From NCBI RefSeq assembly GCF_024346135.1, contig NZ_JAGQCJ010000003.1, positions 124,001 to 188,000 on the forward strand: a stretch of DNA of 64,000 bases, written 5' to 3'. Numbering within the stretch: the stretch's first letter is position 1; every line of letters starts with the position of its first letter. Source of the stretch: Cyanobium sp. CH-040. GTDB lineage: Bacteria; Cyanobacteriota; Cyanobacteriia; PCC-6307; Cyanobiaceae. Shown here one piece after another: positions 55,844-63,758 of the stretch. Both the position numbers and the translations under genes were made by a program. The notes beneath the pieces are model-generated. The model was given only the letters and a program-made list of their open reading frames with translations. It was not told the origin of the DNA and did not search any database.

Positions 55844-56710
55844 TCAGGCATGGCTGGCCTGAAGAGGCTTCCGAGTCACCAGCACTTCAATGTACTTGGC
55901 GCGAATACCCATAGAAAGGTCGTCGATCGTATGGATCTCAGTGTGCAGGCCGCAGGCGTTGGCGATGGCTGTGCAGATGTCGTAACCCCAGTCCATCGTG
56001 ACGAGTGAGCCGCGTTCGTCCACTGGGTTGCCGTGGTATTGGGCGGCCAGCAGATGCGTGATGGTGCCGTCGGGATTCTGGAGTGCACGCCGGCGCGAGG
56101 GCTCAGCCCCTCTCACCAAGGGCACCGTGAACACGTGTGCGCCGCCTGGACGCAGGGTGCGGGCGATCTCGCGGAACACCGCTTCGGGGTTGAAGACGTG
56201 CTCGAGCACGTCCTGGGTGATGTGCAGGTCGATGCTGGCGTCTGCGAAGCTCAGCGCTTCGAGGTTCTCGTTGCGGAATCCCTGCACCAGAGAGCCTGGC
56301 GCTTCGCCGGGGAAATGCTGCGAAGCCAGGTAGCTGCTGGCTTCTTTTGCCAGGCGCACACTCGCTCCGCGTCCACAGGGCGAGGATTCGTGCACGCTCA
56401 TCGAGCGCCAGCCAGGAATGCAGCGCTCGATGACGGTCATCAGCGCGCGCTCCCGGGGAATGCTGCGACAGCGAGGGCAGATGAAGTGATCGCGTAGCCA
56501 GGGGTCATGAGCGACAAACCGCACCTGCCGGCAGCAGATCGGGCATTGCCCCCTGCTTGAGAGGACCACAGGACGCGTAAGGTTTCGGGCAGAGCGCAGG
56601 GCTCTGTACCCAGCTGATCTGCCGATCCGGTAGCAGTTTGTGAACAGATCGGAGAGATTCAAGCCAACGACCTCACCCAAGAGCCTCCCGGGTGGCCTCA
56701 AGATAGGCAT
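55844..56710 (-). CDS. SAM-dependent methyltransferase with N-terminal zinc ribbon
   Basis: The 288-residue protein has two CxxC pairs (GQCPICCRQVRF and HFICPRCRSIPRER, about residues 55-90), then a Methyltransf_11 core (ASIDLHITQDVLEHVFNPEA and RTLRPGGAHVFTVPL). The glycine-rich SAM loop is weakly conserved (SVHESSPCGRGASVRL), as in related proteins of sugar clusters. The start at 56710 overlaps the upstream WbsX-like gene by 38 bp, and a TTG start at 56681 is an alternative. Confidence 0.8.
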   Translation of the reverse strand: MPILRPPGRLLGEVVGLNLSDLFTNCYRIGRSAGYRALRSARNLTRPVVLSSRGQCPICCRQVRFVAHDPWLRDHFICPRCRSIPRERALMTVIERCIPGWRSMSVHESSPCGRGASVRLAKEASSYLASQHFPGEAPGSLVQGFRNENLEALSFADASIDLHITQDVLEHVFNPEAVFREIARTLRPGGAHVFTVPLVRGAEPSRRRALQNPDGTITHLLAAQYHGNPVDERGSLVTMDWGYDICTAIANACGLHTEIHTIDDLSMGIRAKYIEVLVTRKPLQASHA

Positions 56711-57758
56711 GGCCCCACCTGAGATCTGGTTCGAGATGGTTGCCTTCGGCCCATTCATTCCAGGCGTTGATGAACACAATCGGCTCGGGGAGCTGGTCAA
56801 TGGCTCGCTGATCGGCCAGCACTGAGCGGAGCCAGTGACCGTATGCCTCGGGGGTGGAGTTGTGCAGCACGGTGCCGCCACCCTGGCGGCGCCGGGCCGT
56901 GTTGTCCCAGCCGGGTGTGACGCACGGGAAGCGCGGGTAGGCCACCGGTGGACGGGCCAGCATGGCGGCTACGACGTGAGGGTAGGAGAACACGCACGTG
57001 CTGCGGAACGCGTGGGTGGGGCCCAGGCCGATTTTGTTGAGCAGCTTCCAGTGCGTGGGGGCCTGGAGGCGTGGGGGAAGCGATCCCCAGTCGGGCTGAA
57101 AGTCGAGCGCTGCATCGAAGCCATCCTGCTCAGGGCAGCGGAGCCTTTCGCTGGGGAAGCTTTCCACCTTCACCAGGTACAGACCATCAAGCCCGTGGTG
57201 TTGTGCCAATCGGCGCCAGAGCGTGGTGGTGGCGCGGGGATCGGGTAGCTGGGAGGTGCGGTAGACGAGGAAGAGGGGCTTGTTGTGGACGCGGATGTAG
57301 CGCGGATCCAGAAATGCTGGGAGGAGCGCCAGGAGATGGGCCTCGTCATCGCTGAGGGAGTATTCCTGGGCGATGAGCACATCCTGATCCTGGCCGTCCC
57401 AGCGGCGCGTCCAATTCTCGTTGGCCCAGCAGAGGCAGAATGGGAAATCGGGTTCGCCTGAGCTGAGGATCTCGGCAACGGGCCTCTCCAGTAGTTGCTT
57501 ACCGCTGAACCAGTAGTGGTAGTAGCAGAACCCGCTGATCCCGAACTGACGGGCGAGGTCGGCTTGCTGCCGGCGTACCACCGGCAGGCGCAGGTCATAG
57601 AAGCCAAGGTCTGCCGGCAGATGCGGCTGGTAGTGGCCGGGGAAGCGTGGAGCGCCCTGGACAACGTTGCGCCACTCGGTGAAGCCTTCTCCCCACCAGG
57701 AGTTATTTTCGGGGATAGGGTGGTACTGGGGTAGGTATAGGGAGATTAACCTGGGCAC
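56673..57758 (-). CDS. WbsX-like protein (GH99-like domain)
   Basis: The 361-residue protein has LISLYLPQYHPIPENNSWWG, EGFTEWRNVVQGAPRFPGHY, ISGFCYYHYWFSGKQLLERP, CLCWANENWTRRWDG and the C-terminal FINAWNEWAEGNHLEPDLRW. These are the hallmarks of WbsX proteins of O-antigen and rhamnan clusters, which have a GH99-like barrel; the exact reaction is not established. It starts 7 bp after the upstream methyltransferase stop. Confidence 0.92.
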   Translation of the reverse strand: MPRLISLYLPQYHPIPENNSWWGEGFTEWRNVVQGAPRFPGHYQPHLPADLGFYDLRLPVVRRQQADLARQFGISGFCYYHYWFSGKQLLERPVAEILSSGEPDFPFCLCWANENWTRRWDGQDQDVLIAQEYSLSDDEAHLLALLPAFLDPRYIRVHNKPLFLVYRTSQLPDPRATTTLWRRLAQHHGLDGLYLVKVESFPSERLRCPEQDGFDAALDFQPDWGSLPPRLQAPTHWKLLNKIGLGPTHAFRSTCVFSYPHVVAAMLARPPVAYPRFPCVTPGWDNTARRRQGGGTVLHNSTPEAYGHWLRSVLADQRAIDQLPEPIVFINAWNEWAEGNHLEPDLRWGHAYLEATREALG

Positions 57759-57765
57759 TGCTACT

Positions 57766-58533
57766 TTAGACCGAACTAAATCTTTTTCTTTTGGGATCGA
57801 TGGAGCAGGAGCATACTATCTGGCAAGCAAACAGCCCAGGCAAGGCATTGACTATATAGTCTAGAATGACTCGCTGCTTTCTTTCGCAAAGGAAGGGCGC
57901 CAAAGCTCTTCGTGCCCAAGAGTAAGCGCCAAGCAGATATCCTGAAGTGTATTTGATTTCCTGAATTCTAAATCCGCAACGCTGCAGGTATGTTGATAGA
58001 GTGGATCTCGTGAACCAGCGCAAGTGAGTGGCATCAAGTATTCCACTTTCTTGGTAGTCAAACTTGCCCATCAAAAGCGATAGCCTTATGCTCCAATGGG
58101 CAATGTTTGGAACGGAGACCACCAGTATGCTAGTCGTTTTCATCACGACCTTGGCCGAGTTGAGTAATATCGCTGGATTGGCCAAGTGTTCAATTACATC
58201 AGCCAGTACTACAACATCAAAGCTGCCTAGCCGCTCTGCAAGATCAGAAGTGAAGAACCCCACGTGAATGGTTAGCCCTTTTGCCTTCGCCTCTTGGGCG
58301 CGGGTGAGCGAAGGTTCTACTCCTTCGAACTCTATGTCCGTTCTTGCAGACAAAATTTTGCCAAGGACACCTGTGCCACACCCAATTTCAAGCACACTAG
58401 AGTTTTGTTGAATTAAACTTGTGATTAACTTGTGAACTTCAAATTTGGATTCGTCACTTGCGTTATACCTTAATGGATTTGGCGCGTAGCCAAGAAACGC
58501 TTCGGCAATATCATCCGGATCAGGGGTGTTCAT
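57766..58533 (-). CDS. Class I SAM-dependent methyltransferase
   Basis: The 255-residue protein shows SVLEIGCGTGVLGKILSART (SAM loop), FEGVEPSLTRAQEAKAKGL, FDVVVLADVIEHLANPAILL and VSVPNIAHWSIRLSLLMG, the Methyltransf_23 layout. The ATG at 58533 is chosen because upstream residues look unrelated. Base composition is AT-rich, like the adjoining 3' part of wzt, so these two belong to one imported block. Confidence 0.87.
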   Translation of the reverse strand: MNTPDPDDIAEAFLGYAPNPLRYNASDESKFEVHKLITSLIQQNSSVLEIGCGTGVLGKILSARTDIEFEGVEPSLTRAQEAKAKGLTIHVGFFTSDLAERLGSFDVVVLADVIEHLANPAILLNSAKVVMKTTSILVVSVPNIAHWSIRLSLLMGKFDYQESGILDATHLRWFTRSTLSTYLQRCGFRIQEIKYTSGYLLGAYSWARRALAPFLCERKQRVILDYIVNALPGLFACQIVCSCSIDPKRKRFSSV

Positions 58534-58558
58534 ATTGAGAGTCGGCAAGTTGTCTTCT

Positions 58559-59836
58559 CTAGCAGAGTGAACTGGCGTTGAGGTGCTTGTCTTGCGCGCT
58601 GACAATATCTATGGATTTGGCATCAATGATGTGCGATGAATAGGTATAAGACGGACCCTCGGAAATATTGATGTGACAGGCGCGAAGCGAACTTACCACA
58701 AGGCCACTATTCATGGTGTCAAAATAGACATGCAGGAAATAGGTTCCTGCAGACAGCATTAAGGAGCTGGTTTTAATTAAGATTGACGATTTGCCGAGTG
58801 GCAGGGCCTTTATCTGATCAAGAAGCAGGGTCGCGTGAACCTCTTCAAACTCGTCGATAAAGTTGATGAGAGTGGTTCCCAGTTCGACCCTTGTAGGCAT
58901 TGTAAAGTTAAGAAGGATCTCGATGCGATCGCTTGTGGCAAGGGATTTGCAGCATGAAACCGAAGCTGAGAAGACGAGGGCTGGGAATGAGGAAATATAC
59001 TGTTTAGATGGCGGCAATCGCTCTTTCAATAGATCACTTCTAGCGCATTTCTTGTCGAGTGACCGGTAGATTCTGTACGTTTCATCAATTCTCTTCTTGC
59101 CGTTTGAGGTGCCGTTCGTGAGGAGGAGGCCGCTTTGGCATGCGCGGATAAGTTCGGCATGATGATGAGACACAACAATAGTTGCGCAACTTGTCCTCAA
59201 CTCGGACATCTTCTGATTGCATTTTGCGCGAAATCTTGCATCTCCAACTGACAGCACTTCGTCAAGTAGCAAGATGTCTGGCTGAAATGCGGTAGCAATC
59301 GCGAAGCCCAGTCTTACCTGCATCCCTGAGCTATAGGTCTGAACTGGAGAGTCAATAACGGACTCTAATTCGGAAAAACCTATAATCTCGTCAATCTTGT
59401 CTCGAATAATCTCTGGCCTGAAGCCATGTACTGATGCATTCACAAAGATGTTTTCGCGGCCAGAGAGAATTGGATTAAAGCCGGTGCCCAGTGCAATAAG
59501 GGCTTCAACCTTGCCCCGCATCTGAATCCTCCCCGTATCCGGCTTGATCAAACCATTCAGCATCCGCAGCAGCGTCGTTTTCCCTGCGCCATTGCGACCG
59601 ATCAGCCCTAGGCATTCCCCGCGCCGCAACTCGAAGCTCACATCCTTCACAGCCCAGAACTCATCCGGCCGCAGCTGCACATCGGCACTGCTCTGTGGGA
59701 GTCCGCGCCCGCCGCCATGGCGGCGGCCACCCAGCTCGCTGCCCAGGTCCTGCAGGCCATACCAGAGCGAACGCTTGAGGCTGCGGCAGAACCGCTTGCT
59801 CACGTTCTCCACCCGCACCAGCACGTCGTCGTCCAT
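58559..59836 (-). CDS. wzt: Polysaccharide ABC exporter ATP-binding protein
   Basis: This is the ATPase of the Wzm/Wzt O-antigen exporter at the inner membrane. Walker A LIGRNGAGKTTLLRMLNGL lies near residues 78-96, signature TYSSGMQVRLGFAIATAF, Walker B ILLLDEVLSVGD. The last 180 residues form a Wzt_C-like beta domain that would read the glycan end cap. The first 100 codons are GC-rich like the backbone, and from about 59540 downward the gene turns AT-rich, indicating a recombinant junction inside the ATPase domain. Wzm is not adjacent but lies beyond a TA pair. Confidence 0.93.
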   Translation of the reverse strand: MDDDVLVRVENVSKRFCRSLKRSLWYGLQDLGSELGGRRHGGGRGLPQSSADVQLRPDEFWAVKDVSFELRRGECLGLIGRNGAGKTTLLRMLNGLIKPDTGRIQMRGKVEALIALGTGFNPILSGRENIFVNASVHGFRPEIIRDKIDEIIGFSELESVIDSPVQTYSSGMQVRLGFAIATAFQPDILLLDEVLSVGDARFRAKCNQKMSELRTSCATIVVSHHHAELIRACQSGLLLTNGTSNGKKRIDETYRIYRSLDKKCARSDLLKERLPPSKQYISSFPALVFSASVSCCKSLATSDRIEILLNFTMPTRVELGTTLINFIDEFEEVHATLLLDQIKALPLGKSSILIKTSSLMLSAGTYFLHVYFDTMNSGLVVSSLRACHINISEGPSYTYSSHIIDAKSIDIVSAQDKHLNASSLC

Positions 59837-59946
59837 CAGGCCCCCAACAACTCCGTGGGCATCCCGGGGATGGCGATACAGACCAGGAACAGGGCGATGG
59901 TCACGGAGTTGCGGGGTGTGCGAAAGCTGGTGGCGGGGATGCTTGT
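59836..59946 (-). pseudogene. Short remnant resembling part of wzm, coupled to wzt
   Basis: An open frame of 36 codons ends GMPTELLGA and its TGA shares one base with the wzt ATG (TGATG). The intact wzm at 60609 contains the near-identical GMPTELPGA, and the two DNA stretches (59840-59870 and 60708-60738) match at 26 of 31 bases. The preceding VTIALFLVCIAI is hydrophobic. It looks like the leftover 3' end of a wzm allele that once abutted wzt; chance similarity remains possible. Confidence 0.45.
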
Positions 59947-59981
59947 TCAGGCAGGAGGCTAAGTGGTTCGTTCGGGCTTGC

Positions 59982-60305
59982 TCAGATCAGGAGATGCTGG
60001 TGGGCCACCTGATGATGGGCGGCGGCCTTGCACAGCTCGCGGTCAAAGCTGGCCAGTTGCAGGGGGTGCAGGCGATTGGCACGCAAGACCCCAAACTGCT
60101 GCCAGGCTTCCTGGGATTCCTTCAGAGTGATCGCGCCACGGCGCACCTGCAAAGCCAAGGCAGAGGCCAGTTCCGTGGTCACCCAGGGCGAGATCAGCCA
60201 GGGCTGTTGCGCCTGGGCTTGCAGACAACGCCCGGCCGCGGCCGTGCCTGCTTCGTGCACCAGAGCCGCCACCAGCAGGGAGGTGTCCAGGTAGAGGCGC
60301 CTCAA
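59982..60305 (-). CDS. PIN-domain toxin, probably internally deleted
   Basis: The 107-residue protein begins RRLYLDTSLLVAALVHEAGT and has the glutamate block ISPWVTTELASALALQV, but passes from FGVLRANRLHPLQLASFDREL straight to the C-terminal helix. The stretch with the DALHLA-type third aspartate is missing or unrecognisable, which is consistent with an in-frame loss of roughly 25-35 residues. It is therefore probably a weak or dead toxin. It overlaps the antitoxin stop by 4 bases (ATGA). Confidence 0.75.
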   Translation of the reverse strand: MRRLYLDTSLLVAALVHEAGTAAAGRCLQAQAQQPWLISPWVTTELASALALQVRRGAITLKESQEAWQQFGVLRANRLHPLQLASFDRELCKAAAHHQVAHQHLLI

Positions 60306-60550
60306 TAGCGAGCCCCATCACGCAGCTCCTGCAGCAGAGCCGCCGCATCACGCTCTGTGTGCAGGGGTTGCTCATTTGTGGCGGCCAGAAACGATTCGAG
60401 ATCAAAGCCCGCCGCAGGCCGCTCAGCCGCCCGGGTGAGCCGGGCCACAGGCACCCCGCGTCGGGTGATCTCCACGTCTTCGCCTGATTCCACGGCATCC
60501 AGGAGGGCCGAAAGCTGCGCCTTGGCCTGAGCCACGCTGAGACTGCGCAT
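60302..60550 (-). CDS. Phd/YefM-family antitoxin
   Basis: The 82-residue protein begins MRSLSVAQAKAQLSALLDAV and has ESGEDVEITRRGVPVARLTR, the Phd DNA-binding fold, followed by an acidic C-terminal toxin-binding tail. The pair lies between wzm and wzt on the same strand, so both could be read from the exporter promoter. Confidence 0.88.
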   Translation of the reverse strand: MRSLSVAQAKAQLSALLDAVESGEDVEITRRGVPVARLTRAAERPAAGFDLESFLAATNEQPLHTERDAAALLQELRDGARY

Positions 60551-60608
60551 CCTCAGGAGGGTTGCTCAGATGACCAACATAGACGTGTTCACCGCGGCTG
60601 TCTTGTGC

Positions 60609-61490
60609 TCAGGCACTGATCCGTTCGATCACGATCGGGATCGCCAGCCGGTACACCACCCACACGCCCGCCAGCAGCACCAGGGAGCCCACCACGCTCA
60701 GCAGCCAGGCTCCCGGCAATTCCGTGGGCATCCCGGTGAACCAGTTGCGGGCGTTGAGGATCAGCGGCGTGAGCGGGTTGAGCCCCATCAGCCGGCCGGT
60801 CCAGCCCTCGGTGGCCAGGGGGAACACCACCGGGCTCAGATACATCAGAAACTGCGTCACCAGCGGCATCCCCCGGCCCACATCGCCGTAGAGCGCCCCG
60901 AACGGGGCCACCAGCAGGCCCAGGGCCGTGCCCATCAGCACCAGCGCCAGCAGGCCCACCGGGATCAGCAGCCCGCCCCAGCCGGGATGCACCCCCAGCA
61001 GCGGCAGCACCACCAGCAGGATGCCCACCTTGATGGCGCCGTTGAAGAGCGTCTGCAGCACGCCGCTCACGATCAGCGCCTCCCGGGGGAAGTTGATCTT
61101 GGCCAGCAGCATCTTGTTGGCCAGCACCTGCTGCAGTGGCTGGTTCAGCGCCTCGATCAGGATCGACCACAACAGGCTGCCGCTGAACACGAACAGCGGA
61201 TAGGGCAGCGCCGTGCCCTCCACCCGCACCACCTGGCTGGCGCTCAGGAACAGCCACACCGCCGTGTTCGCCAGCGGCACGATCAGCGCCCAAAGCACGC
61301 CCAGCAGGCTCTGGCGGTACTGGGCGCTGATGTCGCGCACCGCCAGGCGCCAGGCCAGCTCCCGTCCGGCCCACAGGTCGGCCGCCATCTCCCGCACCAG
61401 CACGCCCGGCTGGGCCAGCGGGCTGGCCGGGGTGTACACGCGCACCGGCAGGGTGCCGTTGTCCATGGCGGCTGTCACCAGCGGTGGCAC
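60609..61490 (-). CDS. wzm: Polysaccharide ABC exporter permease
   Basis: The 293-residue protein has the ABC2 fold with six hydrophobic segments. RELAWRLAVRDISAQYRQSLLG precedes the first helix, as is typical for Wzm/TagG, and the LNPLTPLILNARNWFTGMPTE segment near the C-terminus is characteristic. It would form the channel for the glycan with Wzt. An ATG eight codons downstream (61466) is an alternative start. The Phd/PIN genes lie between it and wzt. Confidence 0.93.
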   Translation of the reverse strand: MPPLVTAAMDNGTLPVRVYTPASPLAQPGVLVREMAADLWAGRELAWRLAVRDISAQYRQSLLGVLWALIVPLANTAVWLFLSASQVVRVEGTALPYPLFVFSGSLLWSILIEALNQPLQQVLANKMLLAKINFPREALIVSGVLQTLFNGAIKVGILLVVLPLLGVHPGWGGLLIPVGLLALVLMGTALGLLVAPFGALYGDVGRGMPLVTQFLMYLSPVVFPLATEGWTGRLMGLNPLTPLILNARNWFTGMPTELPGAWLLSVVGSLVLLAGVWVVYRLAIPIVIERISA

Positions 61491-61535
61491 GGGCGGGCTC
61501 GGGGCTTGAGGGTAGGGCGTGTTGGGGGTGGCGGC

Positions 61536-62279
61536 TCAGGCTGGATCGGGCCCTGGCCAGCGGCCATCCACCAGAAACTGCTCCCTCTTCAGGGTGATCA
61601 CCTGGCTCAGGCCGAAGGATGCGAAGGTCACGCCGTCCGGCCGGATTTCCAGCGTCCAGTCCTGGAAATCGAAGGGAGTGCTGCTGAACGCCGTCACAGA
61701 CAGAACGCCCACGCAGGGCGCCTCCTGGGGGGCACGGGCCGAGGGCACTTCGAAGGCCTCGATCCCCAGCTGCCGCATCACCCGGCCCAACCGCTGACTG
61801 GCGGCATAGCTGCAGGGGTCAGTCACCGCCTGCAACGCGCTCTCCTTCAGACAGTGCTGCAGCTGCAGACCCCGCTGCACCTGGATGTCCACGTGAAACG
61901 AGGTCTGCTGCCGGTGGATCGCCTTGCCCGGCGGCAGCGGAGCGCCCTCCAGCAGTCGCAAGGCATGGAAGGCTCGTTCGGCCAGCACCGTGGTGAGTGC
62001 CCGCGCCCCGTAGAACATCTCCCGCTGATCCGGTGGCGTGAAACGCGAGCCGCTGCGCAGCGGTGGATAGCGGAACGGGGTGATGAGCAGCCGGTGCTGG
62101 GCCACCCCCGCCGGCAGCGGCGGTTTCACGGTTTCGATCAGGGCCTCAAGCCTGGCCTGCTCGGCCAGGGTTTTTGTCCAGCGCTCGCTGGCCTGATAGC
62201 CCTGGCGGTCGGTGATGCGCACCACCCCGCCAGCCATCGGCTGGATGTGGGGCAGCAGGAACGTCTCCGGATCAGGCAC
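61536..62279 (-). CDS. RES-domain toxin (predicted NAD+ phosphorylase)
   Basis: The 247-residue protein has the RES-type arginine/tyrosine/serine layout: VVRITDRQGY, PPLRSGSRFTPPDQREMFYG and TVLAERAFHALRLLEG. RES toxins such as MbcT degrade NAD+. It overlaps the 3' end of the antitoxin gene by 8 bp, in the usual antitoxin-first order. It is somewhat longer than typical RES proteins because of a C-terminal extension. Confidence 0.82.
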   Translation of the reverse strand: MPDPETFLLPHIQPMAGGVVRITDRQGYQASERWTKTLAEQARLEALIETVKPPLPAGVAQHRLLITPFRYPPLRSGSRFTPPDQREMFYGARALTTVLAERAFHALRLLEGAPLPPGKAIHRQQTSFHVDIQVQRGLQLQHCLKESALQAVTDPCSYAASQRLGRVMRQLGIEAFEVPSARAPQEAPCVGVLSVTAFSSTPFDFQDWTLEIRPDGVTFASFGLSQVITLKREQFLVDGRWPGPDPA

Positions 62280-62637
62280 GCAGGGCGTCCAGGTAGGCGG
62301 CCACCCGCGCCAGCCCCTCCACTGAGGCCAGCAGCTGGCGCGGCGCCTGCTGCGCCAGGTGTCGGTTCGGCTGCGCCAGCCAGTGCTGCATCAGCTCGGT
62401 ATCCGATCCCATCAGCGCATCCAGGCTGCGCGCCACCCGTAGAAACAACAGACCGAGCTCTCCCTCCTTGCTGGCGGGATCCAGGCCGCTGCGCTCCAGG
62501 CTGGTGCGGTGCCGCCCCACGATCACCCCAAGCTCATCCTTGGAGATGCCCAGTTCGGCGGCTGCCTTGATGCAGGCATCGGCCACCAGCCGGGCATCGC
62601 CAGCCGAGGTTTCAGCACCGTGCTCCAGAACTGCCAT
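62272..62637 (-). CDS. MbcA/ParS/Xre-type antitoxin (DUF2384)
   Basis: The 121-residue protein has an N-terminal Xre-like helical domain (AAAELGISKDELGVIVGRHR) and a C-terminal DUF2384-like part (LGLLFLRVARSLDALMGSDT, QAPRQLLASVEGLARVAAYL). This is the standard partner of RES toxins. A near-perfect 12-bp palindrome lies 15 bp upstream of its start. Confidence 0.85.
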   Translation of the reverse strand: MAVLEHGAETSAGDARLVADACIKAAAELGISKDELGVIVGRHRTSLERSGLDPASKEGELGLLFLRVARSLDALMGSDTELMQHWLAQPNRHLAQQAPRQLLASVEGLARVAAYLDALRA

Positions 62638-62652
62638 TCAGCCTCTGCATTT

Positions 62653-62664
62653 GTGCGATTGCAC
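62653..62664. promoter_or_regulatory. Inverted repeat upstream of the RES/Xre pair
   Basis: GTGCGATTGCAC is a palindrome with one mismatch, 15 bp upstream of the antitoxin start, a position that fits autorepression by the Xre protein. Confidence 0.4.
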
Positions 62665-62802
62665 GCAGGCTAGGTGCATCTGAGCGTTTGCGCAGTGCCC
62701 ATAGCCGTTCCTTTTCGGCCTTGCCCGCAGGCGTTGCCGCGAAACTGCGGCATCCTGCCTGGCATTGCCCGTCACCAGCCCGCAACCACCCGCGCTCCGA
62801 CG

Positions 62803-63744
62803 ATGCCGGCCACCATCTACCTGCACTGGGCCGCCACCCCCTACAGCTGGGTGCGCTCCGGGCTGTATCACACGATCATCGGTGGCGACGGCACGCTGCA
62901 CCGCCTGCACGCCTACAGCATCGACCTGCCGGCCCACACCTGGCGGCGCAACAGCAACGCCGTGGCCCTCTCCTGCGCCTGCATGGGCGGCCGCCCCGAT
63001 CCCTGGACCCTGCCGCCCACCGAGGTCCAGCTCGATGCGATGTGCCGCGAGGCCGCCGAGATCGCCCGCAGCTGGGGCTGGCGTGAGGCCGACATCACCA
63101 TTCAGCGCGTGCTGACCCACGCCGAGGCAGCCTCCAACCGCGACGGCCGCTGGATGCACGACAACTACGGCCCGGTGATCTGGGGCGGCACCGGCGAGCG
63201 CTGGGATTTCCTTCAGCTGAGCAGGAACGGCCCGCCCACCGGCGGTGAGGAGCTGCGCGCGCGGATCCGGCGGTTTCTGGCGGAGCTGGATCGGCCGGCC
63301 ACTGCGGCTGGCGCCAAGCCCACGGCCAAGCCGGAAGAGCCCGCCGCCGCAGCCGCGCCAGAGCGCCTCGCCTTCCGCCGCGCCACCACCATGACCGCCC
63401 GCGGCCAGGAGCTGGCGGTGGAACTCGACGCCAACGGCAGCTCCTGGGCCCTGGCCGCCGACCTGCTCAGCCTCTACGAGATCCCCTACGAGTGGGACGC
63501 CAGCCGCCGCCGCATCCTCATCGGCAGCCTCGATGTGGTGCCCAGCTTCCGCGCCGACCAGGTGCAGCCCAGCGTCGGCTGGCCCCTGTTCGAGATGACG
63601 CTCCAGCACGGCAATGCGCCGGTGGTCCTGCGGGGCATCCTGCGCGACAACCGTGCCTGGTGCCGGGTGCTCGAATTCGCCGAAGAGTTCGGCATCAGCA
63701 CCAGCTTCGAGCCCTTCACCCTGCAGGAGCGGCGGGGGGGATAG
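62803..63744 (+). CDS. PGRP/amidase-like protein with a C-terminal extension
   Basis: The 313-residue protein begins MPATIYLHWAATPYSWVRSG. The N-terminal 160 residues resemble the amidase_2/PGRP fold: a histidine in the first strand, NAVALSCACMGG, TEVQLDAMCREAAEIARSWG, RVLTHAEAASN and GPVIWGGTGERWDFLQL, a possible zinc-site set. No signal peptide is seen, so export is unclear. An Ala/Pro linker leads to a C-terminal domain of about 100 residues of unknown type. An enzyme cutting muramyl-alanine bonds is inferred, not shown. Confidence 0.65.
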   Translation: MPATIYLHWAATPYSWVRSGLYHTIIGGDGTLHRLHAYSIDLPAHTWRRNSNAVALSCACMGGRPDPWTLPPTEVQLDAMCREAAEIARSWGWREADITIQRVLTHAEAASNRDGRWMHDNYGPVIWGGTGERWDFLQLSRNGPPTGGEELRARIRRFLAELDRPATAAGAKPTAKPEEPAAAAAPERLAFRRATTMTARGQELAVELDANGSSWALAADLLSLYEIPYEWDASRRRILIGSLDVVPSFRADQVQPSVGWPLFEMTLQHGNAPVVLRGILRDNRAWCRVLEFAEEFGISTSFEPFTLQERRGG

Positions 63745-63758
63745 GCCGCCCATCCGCC

